NCBI RefSeq assembly: GCF_000143765.1
Contig: NZ_GL379771.1
Coordinates: 806,001-870,000 of the forward strand
Length of the DNA stretch: 64,000 bases
Origin: Sphingobacterium spiritivorum ATCC 33861
GTDB taxonomy: Bacteria; Bacteroidota; Bacteroidia; Sphingobacteriales; Sphingobacteriaceae
Direction: 5' to 3'
Positions 42,195-50,607 of the stretch are shown here, piece by piece. The position numbers and the translations under genes are program-made. Numbering within the stretch: the first letter of the stretch is position 1; each line of letters opens with the position of its first letter. The notes beneath the pieces are model-generated. The model was given only the letters and a program-made list of their open reading frames with translations. It was not told the origin of the DNA and made no database searches.

Positions 42195-44357
42195 ATGAAA
42201 AAAAACTGCCTGGTAAAACAACATGATATCAAAGACTGTGGCGCTGCATGTCTGGCATCTGTAGGTACTCATTTTGGTTTGGAGCTTCCTCTGGCAAAGA
42301 TCCGGCAGATCTGTCACACCGATAGTCAGGGCACCAATGTTCTGGGCATGATACAGGGGCTACAGAGTATGGGATTCGATGCCAAAGGAGTTAAGGCAAC
42401 AGTCCAGTCTCTTTCCGGAATACCGCTTCCTGCTATTGCACACCTTATTCTAAAAAACAAACTCCATCATTATGTTGTCATTTATGAGGTGATTAAAGAC
42501 AAAGTCAGTGTAATGAATCCTGCTCATGGAAAAATGGAGCAGTTCAGCATTCAGGAATTTGCAGAACTATGGACAGGAGTCCTTATCCTGATGGAGCCGA
42601 ATGAATTTTTCCGACAAAAGAAGGAGAAGATCGGTAATTATTCCCGGTTCTGGAACCTGATCAAGCCACATAAGACCATGGCCATACCGGCGCTGCTGGG
42701 CGCGCTGGTATATACTATACTTGGTCTTTCCATGTCCATTTATATACAGAAAATAACCGATGAGGTGCTTGCTGAAGGAAACCTCCGCTTACTCAACCTG
42801 CTCTCCGTAATCATGGTTGTAATCCTGATATTTCAGCTCTTTATAGGATCCATGAAAAGTATCATGGTACTAAAGACCGGCCAGCGTATAGACCGTTATC
42901 TGATTCTGGGGTATTATAAACATCTGCTGCAGTTGCCTCAGCGTTTTTTTGATACGATGAAAGTCGGCGAAATTATTTCCCGGGTGAATGATGCGGTCAA
43001 AATAAGAACTTTCATTAACGATGTATCCATTCAGATTGTTGTGAACGTATTTATTATCCTTTTTTCGTTTACACTGATGTTTACCTATTACTGGAAGCTG
43101 GCTCTTATTATTATGTTGGTTATTCCTTTATACCTGTTTATTTACTGGGTTTCCAATAAACTAAATAAGAAGGTAGAGCGAAGAATGATGGAAAATGCGG
43201 CTGATCTGGAATCTCATCTGGTAGAATCCTTACACGCCATCAGCACAATCAAACAGTTTGGAGTAGAGAATTATGCAAATAAGAAAACTGAGGGCAGCTT
43301 CAGTAGACTGCTCGGTACCATCTACACCTCTGTGATGAATACACTGTTCTCTACAAATGCTTCAGAGTTTCTATCTAAGTTCTTTACCATTATACTCCTG
43401 TGGATAGGTGCGCGATATGTAATAGATCGCTCCATCACACCCGGAGAATTGTTATCATTCTATGCTTTGATTGGTTACTTTACAGGGCCTGTATCGCAAC
43501 TTATCGGCACAAACAAAGCCATACAGAATGCGCTCATTGCTGCAGACAGATTATTCGAGATCATGGACCTGGAACGGGAAGAGTTAACAGGGAAAACGGA
43601 CTTATCCGCAGATTCCATAGGAGATATCAAATTAGAAGACGTATCCTTTAGCTATGGATCGCGCGCGCCTGTTTTCAAGGATTTTTCATGCACATTCAAA
43701 AAAGGACAGACAACCGCTGTTGTAGGAGAAAGCGGCTCCGGAAAAACGACGTTAGCAGCACTGATACAGCATATCTATCCGATCAACAACGGAAAAATAT
43801 CCATTGGCTCCAGCAATATCAGTCACATCAGCAGGCATTCCCTCCGAAATCTCATTTCTGTAGTTCCTCAGCAGGTAGATCTCTTTTCCGGAAATGTTAT
43901 TGAGAATATAGCGCTCGGAGAAGATTCTCCGGACTTTAACCGCATTGTTGATATTACCACATCACTGGGTATCCTGCCTTTTATTGAAAAATTACCTGAG
44001 GGTTTTGAAACACATCTGGGCGAAAATGGGGCTGTATTATCCGGCGGACAGAAACAAAGGATCGCTATGGCGCGGGCACTTTACAAAGATCCTGAAATCC
44101 TTATTCTGGACGAGGCTACATCCTCCCTGGATACGGAATCCGAACTTCTGATACAACAGACTCTTAACCAATTCAAAGCACAGGGTAAGACGATGATTGT
44201 CATCGCACACCGTCTCAGTACAATTGCCCATGCAGATACAATTATGGTGCTCAAAGACGGCAAACTGATCGAAGAAGGAAATCATCAGCAGTTACTCCAG
44301 CAAGATAGCGCATACCGTTTGATGTGGCAGAAACAAAGCCTATTCATTCAAAATTAA
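42195..44357 (+). CDS. Peptidase-containing ABC exporter (C39 domain, PCAT)
   Basis: A 720-residue exporter that cuts leader peptides and moves the cargo across the inner membrane. The N-terminal C39 peptidase has Q9 and C15 (QHDIKDCGAACL) and H92 (HHYVVIYEV). The third position, 16 residues after the His, is N108 (VMNPAHG) rather than Asp. A six-helix membrane domain (about 155-440) is followed by an ATPase with Walker A GESGSGKTTL, signature LSGGQKQR and Walker B ILILDEATSSLD. No HlyD adaptor or TolC gene is adjacent, which Gram-negative export to the outside would need. The likely cargo is the 49-residue peptide. Confidence 0.93.
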   Translation: MKKNCLVKQHDIKDCGAACLASVGTHFGLELPLAKIRQICHTDSQGTNVLGMIQGLQSMGFDAKGVKATVQSLSGIPLPAIAHLILKNKLHHYVVIYEVIKDKVSVMNPAHGKMEQFSIQEFAELWTGVLILMEPNEFFRQKKEKIGNYSRFWNLIKPHKTMAIPALLGALVYTILGLSMSIYIQKITDEVLAEGNLRLLNLLSVIMVVILIFQLFIGSMKSIMVLKTGQRIDRYLILGYYKHLLQLPQRFFDTMKVGEIISRVNDAVKIRTFINDVSIQIVVNVFIILFSFTLMFTYYWKLALIIMLVIPLYLFIYWVSNKLNKKVERRMMENAADLESHLVESLHAISTIKQFGVENYANKKTEGSFSRLLGTIYTSVMNTLFSTNASEFLSKFFTIILLWIGARYVIDRSITPGELLSFYALIGYFTGPVSQLIGTNKAIQNALIAADRLFEIMDLEREELTGKTDLSADSIGDIKLEDVSFSYGSRAPVFKDFSCTFKKGQTTAVVGESGSGKTTLAALIQHIYPINNGKISIGSSNISHISRHSLRNLISVVPQQVDLFSGNVIENIALGEDSPDFNRIVDITTSLGILPFIEKLPEGFETHLGENGAVLSGGQKQRIAMARALYKDPEILILDEATSSLDTESELLIQQTLNQFKAQGKTMIVIAHRLSTIAHADTIMVLKDGKLIEEGNHQQLLQQDSAYRLMWQKQSLFIQN

Positions 44358-44525
44358 AGAACATGCATACTTAATAAGTGTTGCCGTCTAACTCTGCTCA
44401 ACTGCGAATCAGATTGTTTAAGTCTAAAAAATCAGCTTTGAAACCGTTGATAAAATGAGCAAATATTCTTGCTTCCAAAAAAAACAGATTAAGAAAAAAA
44501 CAATCAAAACAAAAACCAAAATCAT

Positions 44526-44533
44526 TAGATTTG
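44526..44533 (+). promoter_or_regulatory. -7 element of the second AraC gene
   Basis: TAGATTTG, exact consensus. It predicts transcription from about 44537, which rules out the TTG codon at 44531 as a start and favours the ATG at 44564 (27-base leader). No -33 TTG is seen. Confidence 0.5.
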
Positions 44534-44563
44534 GAATTGATCAACCAAAATAATACTGAGGTT

Positions 44564-45433
44564 ATGCTTTCCGATATTTATAGAGAAAAATCGCCATTGT
44601 CAGAGCAAGATTGTTTTGTCGTATTTGACCGCAGAAAATCCTCGTTCACATTTCCTGTACATATCCATCCGGAATATGAGATCAACTATGTAGAAGGGGC
44701 ATCCGGAGCAATGCGTATTATTGGAGATTCCATAGAGAATATCGGAGAGAAAGATCTGGTACTGATTGCCAATCCGGAGCTTAAACATGCCTGGAAAGAC
44801 GGAGACTGCACATCCACCAATATTCATGAGATTACCATCCAGTTTCACCCCTCCTTAATTGAACAATGTCTGGATAAGAAGCAATTTCAGAGTATTCAGC
44901 AATTGTTCGCCCGTGCTTCGAAAGGGGTTCATTTTGGTGCTGCCACAATAGAAAAAGTCCTCCCTTTACTTCGGATCATTACAATGGAAAAGGACGGATT
45001 TTATGCAGTAATGAAGTTGTTTATTCTGCTTTATGAATTGTCAAAAGGGGACGACCTGCGCGAACTCTCCAGCGAGACCACTATAGAAATGACAAAAAAT
45101 GAGATTTTGCTACATAAACTTCAAAACTATGTGTCTACTAATATTGCAGAAGTAATCCGGCTTCCCGAAGCTGCAGACGCATTAAACATGAGCCGTTCCA
45201 CTTTTGCCCGTTTTATCAAATGCAATACAGCAATGAACTTTACAGATTACCTTCTGGATTTCAGAATAAATATGGCAACACGCAAACTAAAGGATGCAGC
45301 ACCTATATCCGAGGTTGTCAGTCTTTGTGGTTTTAACAGTATTTCTTATTTCTATCGGGTCTTTAAAAAAGCAAAAGGCATTACTCCTGCCGAATTCAGA
45401 GACAACAGCAAAAATCAGCAGTTGATTATTTAA
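44564..45433 (+). CDS. AraC-family regulator of the mannoside locus
   Basis: A 289-residue regulator. The N-terminal cupin (FTFPVHIHPEYEINYVEGASG to NPELKHAW, about 20-75) probably senses a sugar. The C-terminal DNA-binding domain includes EVIRLPEAADALNMSRSTFARFIKCNTAMNFTDYLLDFRI (about 195-235) and ISEVVSLCGFNSISYFYRVFKKAKGITPAEFR (about 247-279). The frame extends to a TTG at 44531, but a -7 element overlaps that codon, so I place the start at the ATG 44564. It is followed by the SusC/SusD locus in the same direction and is its likely activator. Confidence 0.9.
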   Translation: MLSDIYREKSPLSEQDCFVVFDRRKSSFTFPVHIHPEYEINYVEGASGAMRIIGDSIENIGEKDLVLIANPELKHAWKDGDCTSTNIHEITIQFHPSLIEQCLDKKQFQSIQQLFARASKGVHFGAATIEKVLPLLRIITMEKDGFYAVMKLFILLYELSKGDDLRELSSETTIEMTKNEILLHKLQNYVSTNIAEVIRLPEAADALNMSRSTFARFIKCNTAMNFTDYLLDFRINMATRKLKDAAPISEVVSLCGFNSISYFYRVFKKAKGITPAEFRDNSKNQQLII

Positions 45434-45863
45434 ATGCTACTAACCTTCCGCTATATTTTTGCATTCCTACACAACAACCTTCCCATACGAGTGAATAGTT
45501 CAATAAAATTGAGCTAATTGTACAATTACAACCACATAAAATAAATTTTAAAACGCTATTTGTCAGTGTTTTAAAATTTATTCAAATCTTTCAAATATGA
45601 TAAAAACTTGTCTGCATAAGCACTAATTTTTGCAGAGATAAGAGCACCTGCTCTCTCTTTTAACAATTCCCCATCAAATAAAGATTAAAAAGTTCAATCC
45701 GATTGAAGCAATAGTTCAATTTACAAAATATGTTTTCCTGTAGTTTAGCTCCGGACAAATTCCAAAAACACTCCGGATAGACTAATGCACACAGACCATG
45801 AAGTTAGTACATCCCCGATTGTTTAGGAGAACACAACCCTCAACCCAGAAAATTATAAACCGT
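45434..45863 (+). promoter_or_regulatory. Control region upstream of the second SusC gene
   Basis: 430 non-coding bases rich in symmetrical elements. AGTTCAAT is found at 45497, 45691 and 45713. The last two are direct repeats 22 bases apart, about two helical turns, as AraC-type activators use. TTCAAT-CCG-ATTGAA (45693-45707) is a perfect palindrome, TTCAAT-AAA-ATTGAG (45499-45513) nearly so, and TAATTGTACAATTA (45515-45528) is another perfect palindrome. No exact TAnnTTTG box was found; TAATTTTTG is close with one extra base. Confidence 0.5.
45541..45581. repeat. 17-base AT-rich inverted repeat
   Basis: Arms 45541-45557 and 45565-45581 pair with one G-T pair around a 7-base loop. It may be the AraC gene's transcript end (110 bases after its stop, though the T tract is poor) or a regulatory structure. 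Confidence 0.6.
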
Positions 45864-48800
45864 ATGAGAAGAACTATTTTAATACTCTTGCTTGGAGTCT
45901 GTAGTCTATATGCTTGGGCGCAGCAGGCTATCACTGTCAAAGGGACAGTCAGAGACAAAGAAAACAAACCTGTAACCGGAGCTACAGTTGCTGTAAAAGG
46001 CAGTTCCGAAGGCACAAAAACAGATATTGACGGAAATTTTACGATCAGTATCCCTCAAGGCAAAATACTCCAGTTTTCGTATGTAGGCATGCAAAAATCT
46101 GAACTTACCGTCTCAGACGCATCCTTTTTACAGGTTACTTTAGAAGAAGATAATCAGCTGGACGAAGTCGTCGTCGTCGGGTACGGAACAGTCAAAAGGC
46201 GTGACCTGACCGGCGCCGTAGCTTCAGTGACAGGCAAAGATCTTCAGGCTGATGTTGCAAAAAGTGCCAGCGGAGCTTTGCAAGGAAGGATCGCCGGTGT
46301 CACCGTATCTAATACAGGAGGGCAGCCCGGCTCAGGCATGAGCATCAATGTCCGGGGACTTAGTTCCTTAGGAGCTAACACCCCTCTATATGTCATCGAT
46401 GGTGTATACGGAGATATCAATATGGTAGACCCTGCAGATATTGCATCTCTGGAAGTACTCAAAGATGCTTCTGCGGCTGCTATTTACGGTTCAAGAGCCG
46501 CAAATGGTGTAGTGCTCATCACCACCAAAAGCGGCAAAAAGGAAATGGCTCCCACCATTAATGTAAACTTCTATTCGGGCGTTCAGAATATTACCAAAAA
46601 ACTAGGTGTGCTGGATGCGCAACAGTGGAAAACAATAATGAAACAATCGGGCTATCTCCCTCAGGAGGCAGTAGACTATCAGGGTACAGGAACCAACTGG
46701 CAGAACGAAGTATACAGAACAGCTCCCGTAACGAAAGCCAATGTCGGTATTACCGGCGGCTCACAACAGGCTACTTATAGCTTATCTGCCGGATATATCA
46801 ATCAGGAAGGGATTCTGATCAACTCCGGTTACGATGCTTTCAATATCCGGTCTAAAAACACCTTTTCCTTTTTTAATGACAATTTCAGATTAGGCAATAC
46901 CTTATTGTTGAAAACATCTAATAAAGATATCAACAGATTAACGATTACGGATGCACTTCGTCAAAACCCTCTGATGCCTGTCTATGATGCAGATCAGCTT
47001 GGCGGATACGCAGGTATTTCACCCTGGATGAAAAATATGGACAATCCTGTAGGTGCCTCACGCCTGTTTGATAATGAAGTGCATAGTACCGAAATATTAT
47101 TCAATGCTTATGCAGAGGTGGATCTGTGGCTGAAAGGGTTGAAATACAAACTCAACTTTGGTTATAACAAAGACAATGGACGCAACTATGCTTATAATGC
47201 GCCATACGATTTCGGTTCCGGAGCAGTTCAGTCAAAGTTAAACGAATCGGCATTTTTTGAAAATCAATGGCTGCTGGAACATACCCTGCATTACGACAAT
47301 ACGTTTGAAAAACATACCGTATCTGCACTATTAGGTTATTCTTCTCAGAAAAATTCGAATCGCGGATTTGGCGCCGGACGTAGTGATATTCCGTTCGGAA
47401 CCAACTCTATCGGTGCAGGCTCTACAACACAGCAAACCACTTCAGGTCAGCTTCAGGAATATGCCTTGCTGTCTCAGTTTGCCAGAGCAATGTATAGCTA
47501 TGATTCACGCTATATGGTGACTGCATCTGTACGAAGAGATGGCTCTTCCAGATTTGCAGACGGCCACAGATATGGAATATTTCCATCTGTATCAGTCGGC
47601 TGGAACATCATGAACGAAGGTTTCTTTGCTCAGGCTAAAGACAAAATCAGCGAACTGAAATTACGGGCCAGTTACGGGATTCTGGGAAATCAGGAAATCG
47701 GAAATTATGCAACACAGAATATCAGTTCCAGCGGGATCAATTACATCCAGGGAGGAACATGGTGGATGGGAAGCAATACTGGCGTGACTTGGGTTTCTCC
47801 TAAAAACCTGACATGGGAAGAGACCAAAACAAGTAATGTGGGATTGGATGTAAGCATTATGAACGGCAAGTTTGGCTTGAATGCGGATTATTATGTCCAG
47901 GAGACGAATGATGTGTTGCTGAGCATTGCTATGCCAAGCTCTGCAGGTATGAATGGAAGCCCCACTATGAATGCAGGCGTAATTCAGAATAAAGGATTTG
48001 AGCTCTTATTAAATCACAAGAATAATGTCGGTGAAGTACACTACAACATTGCTGTGAATGCATCAACCGTAAAAAACAAGGTCAAGGCCGTGACTGTCGG
48101 ATCTATTCAGGAATTTGGCGGTTATAATCCTCAGGGAGAAGGCACTATCACCTGGGCAAAAGTCGGTGATCCCATTGGTGCCTTCTATCTGATAAAAACC
48201 AATGGCCTGTTTCAATCTGAGGAAGAAGTAAAAGCACATACAACTCAGAATGGTCAACTTATTCAGCCGGATGCAAAACCGGGAGACATCCGCTTTGTAG
48301 ATTTCAACGGAGACGGCAAGATCACAGATGATGACCGGCAATATGCGGGAAGTCCGTTTCCGGATTTCAACTATGGAATCAGAGGAAATGTTTCCTATAA
48401 GGGGATTGATCTGGGTATATTTTTCGACGGGATGGCGGGAAATAAAATATATAACTATACCCGGGCACGGATGGAGTCTATGAATGAATTTACCAATTTC
48501 GGTTCCAATGTAGAAAATGCATGGACCGAACAGAACAGAGATACTGATGTTCCTCGTTTCACACAGGAGGATAAAAACAAAAATAGCCGGAGAGTCAGTG
48601 ACCGTTGGTTAGAAAGCGGTTCATTCTTCAGACTCAAAACACTGGAAATCGGTTATACTTTCAATACGCAGTGGGTAAGCAAAGCGAAGTTCAAAAACCT
48701 TCGTCTCTTCGCTGCTGCTGACAATCTTTTCACGTCGACCAAATACAAAGGATATACACCTGATCTCGGACAGAATGACGATCAGAACGGTGGAGGCTCA

Positions 48801-48881
48801 AGCACGATGTCCAGAGGCACAGATCATGGACGATTCCCATTAGCCAGAACAATTATGATAGGTCTGCAAGCGAATTTCTAA
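45864..48881 (+). CDS. SusC/RagA-family TonB-dependent transporter (glycan locus)
   Basis: A channel of about 1005 residues. I chose ATG 45864, which gives the signal peptide MRRTILILLLGVCSLYAWAQ; 22 codons upstream in frame are charged and out of place. A carboxypeptidase-regulatory-like domain (ITVKGTVRDKENKPVTGATV) is followed by the TonB-box region DEVVVVGYGTVKRRDLTGAVASV, then the plug with DIASLEVLKDASAAAIYGSRAANGVVLITTK. The barrel ends GLQANF with terminal Phe. SusD follows after 17 bases. Downstream GH130 and symporter genes suggest import of manno-oligosaccharides. Confidence 0.95.
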   Translation: MRRTILILLLGVCSLYAWAQQAITVKGTVRDKENKPVTGATVAVKGSSEGTKTDIDGNFTISIPQGKILQFSYVGMQKSELTVSDASFLQVTLEEDNQLDEVVVVGYGTVKRRDLTGAVASVTGKDLQADVAKSASGALQGRIAGVTVSNTGGQPGSGMSINVRGLSSLGANTPLYVIDGVYGDINMVDPADIASLEVLKDASAAAIYGSRAANGVVLITTKSGKKEMAPTINVNFYSGVQNITKKLGVLDAQQWKTIMKQSGYLPQEAVDYQGTGTNWQNEVYRTAPVTKANVGITGGSQQATYSLSAGYINQEGILINSGYDAFNIRSKNTFSFFNDNFRLGNTLLLKTSNKDINRLTITDALRQNPLMPVYDADQLGGYAGISPWMKNMDNPVGASRLFDNEVHSTEILFNAYAEVDLWLKGLKYKLNFGYNKDNGRNYAYNAPYDFGSGAVQSKLNESAFFENQWLLEHTLHYDNTFEKHTVSALLGYSSQKNSNRGFGAGRSDIPFGTNSIGAGSTTQQTTSGQLQEYALLSQFARAMYSYDSRYMVTASVRRDGSSRFADGHRYGIFPSVSVGWNIMNEGFFAQAKDKISELKLRASYGILGNQEIGNYATQNISSSGINYIQGGTWWMGSNTGVTWVSPKNLTWEETKTSNVGLDVSIMNGKFGLNADYYVQETNDVLLSIAMPSSAGMNGSPTMNAGVIQNKGFELLLNHKNNVGEVHYNIAVNASTVKNKVKAVTVGSIQEFGGYNPQGEGTITWAKVGDPIGAFYLIKTNGLFQSEEEVKAHTTQNGQLIQPDAKPGDIRFVDFNGDGKITDDDRQYAGSPFPDFNYGIRGNVSYKGIDLGIFFDGMAGNKIYNYTRARMESMNEFTNFGSNVENAWTEQNRDTDVPRFTQEDKNKNSRRVSDRWLESGSFFRLKTLEIGYTFNTQWVSKAKFKNLRLFAAADNLFTSTKYKGYTPDLGQNDDQNGGGSSTMSRGTDHGRFPLARTIMIGLQANF

Positions 48882-48898
48882 CCCTTAAAAAGTAAAAC

Positions 48899-50524
48899 AT
48901 GAAAACCACTATATTAAAAAATATATCTTTTGCTGCGATAGTCGCACTATCCCTATCCGGCTGCAAATCAGACTTTTTAGACCTGGTCAATCCAAATCAG
49001 GCTGTTGAAGAAACATTCTGGACATCAGAAGCCAATGCACAGGCTGCCTTAGCAACGGTTTACTCGCCTATACGGGGACAGATGTACGGATATTTTGGCG
49101 GATACACCGGATGGCATACCATGAACAGAGCCGATGATGTCTGGTTTATATTGGGTGAAGAAATACTGAACTGGGAACCGGCTACCTATACCAATACGGC
49201 TAATACTGCTGAAAGCGATTTCGGAAGATTATACAATTGTATCAACAGAGCAAATGTCGTTCTCAAAAATATACGTAATGTTCCAATGAGTGAGAATAAG
49301 ATAAATGAGCTGTATGCAGAAGCCAGTTTTCTGAGAGGTTATGCTTATTTTCTACTTGCCAGCAACTTTGGGGATGTCCCTATACGCCTGCTCCCTGCAG
49401 GTGAGAGCTCTGATGAAATCATGAAAAAATCTTCACCCGAGGAAGAAGTCTGGAAACAGGTTGCAGAAGATTTCAAGACCGCAAAAGAATATCTGCCTGT
49501 TACAAGGCCGGCTGCAGAAGCAGGACGTGTGACCAAAGGTGCTGCTATCGCTTACTTAGGTAAGACTTATCTTTTCATGAAGCGTTATCCGGAAGCGGAA
49601 GCGGAGCTGGCAACTATTATGAAGGCTCCGTACAACTACGATCTGGTTGAAAACTTCGAAGACAACTTTACCGAATATAAGGAACTCAATAAAGAGTCCA
49701 TATTTGAACTTATCTATGACGGCAGTTTCGGCAGCGGTTCATGGGGATCTGAAGAATCGACCAGTACACAAGGTTTTGTAATTGCCAACTTTGTCGGTCC
49801 GCAGGGAACAGGAGGATGGTTCAAATGGATGCCCACCGCTTCCATTGTCAAGAGCTTCACAGCAGAAGAGCGCCCCGCGGGATCAAGCACCCGATTTGAT
49901 AAACGAATGTACACCAGCCTATTCTGGAAACATTCGGACTTCGAATCGACTGTTCCGGATGGTGCATGGTTCGGGAATATGTCATTTGACAAAATATGGG
50001 AAGCATGTGCAACCAAACGCCTTCGCGGAGAGCCGGATTTCCCAACCATAAATGCTGTAAAAGGCAGGTTCTTAATTAAAAAATTTACCAATTTTTATAA
50101 AAATGAAGCCGATGCAAACAGCATGTACAATCAACAAAACCAAAATAATAATCTTCGCGTAATGCGCTATGCGGAGGTACTGCTGATGCATGCGGAGGCC
50201 TGCATCAAGACGGGTAAACCGGGAGACGCAGCAGCGGATCTTACACGTATTCGAAACCGTGCCGGACTGGCGTCAAAGACCTGGGCTAATGCTGATGAAT
50301 TATGGAAAGAAATGATTCATCAGAATGAACTGGAATTCTTCTTTGAAGGTCACCGCTTTTTTGATCTGAAACGTTGGTATTCTTACGACCAGATGAAACA
50401 GATACTCGTAACCAACAAAAAACAAGGTGCAGAAAACTTTCAGGCCAGGCATTATTATCTTCCTATACCACAGGGAGAAATGAATACAAATACAGCGATC
50501 CAGCAACATCCGCTCTGGAGATAA
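48899..50524 (+). CDS. SusD/RagB-family glycan-binding lipoprotein
   Basis: A 541-residue outer membrane lipoprotein. The lipobox is LSGC (Cys22), then KSDFLDLVNPNQAVEETFWTSEANAQAAL, the normal SusD start. YAEASFLRGYAYFLLASNFGDVPI is the conserved TPR-like core, and ELEFFFEGHRFFDLKRWY the C-terminal signature. This is the canonical SusD/RagB branch, unlike the SusD-like_2 protein at 26290. It partners the preceding SusC. A terminator-like hairpin after its stop probably lowers expression of the genes that follow. Confidence 0.95.
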   Translation: MKTTILKNISFAAIVALSLSGCKSDFLDLVNPNQAVEETFWTSEANAQAALATVYSPIRGQMYGYFGGYTGWHTMNRADDVWFILGEEILNWEPATYTNTANTAESDFGRLYNCINRANVVLKNIRNVPMSENKINELYAEASFLRGYAYFLLASNFGDVPIRLLPAGESSDEIMKKSSPEEEVWKQVAEDFKTAKEYLPVTRPAAEAGRVTKGAAIAYLGKTYLFMKRYPEAEAELATIMKAPYNYDLVENFEDNFTEYKELNKESIFELIYDGSFGSGSWGSEESTSTQGFVIANFVGPQGTGGWFKWMPTASIVKSFTAEERPAGSSTRFDKRMYTSLFWKHSDFESTVPDGAWFGNMSFDKIWEACATKRLRGEPDFPTINAVKGRFLIKKFTNFYKNEADANSMYNQQNQNNNLRVMRYAEVLLMHAEACIKTGKPGDAAADLTRIRNRAGLASKTWANADELWKEMIHQNELEFFFEGHRFFDLKRWYSYDQMKQILVTNKKQGAENFQARHYYLPIPQGEMNTNTAIQQHPLWR

Positions 50525-50562
50525 TAAGAATAAGAACAAGTACTAATGCAATCATAAAACCA

Positions 50563-50596
50563 GACAGGGGACAGTAAAATGTTCCCTGTCTTTTAT
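50563..50596 (+). terminator. Attenuator-like hairpin between susD and the sulfotransferase gene
   Basis: GACAGGGGACA (50563-50573) and TGTTCCCTGTC (50580-50590) pair with one G-T pair and are followed by TTTTA. It ends only 17 bases before the next ATG, so partial read-through is likely. Confidence 0.65.
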
Positions 50597-50607
50597 CCCA
50601 AAACATT

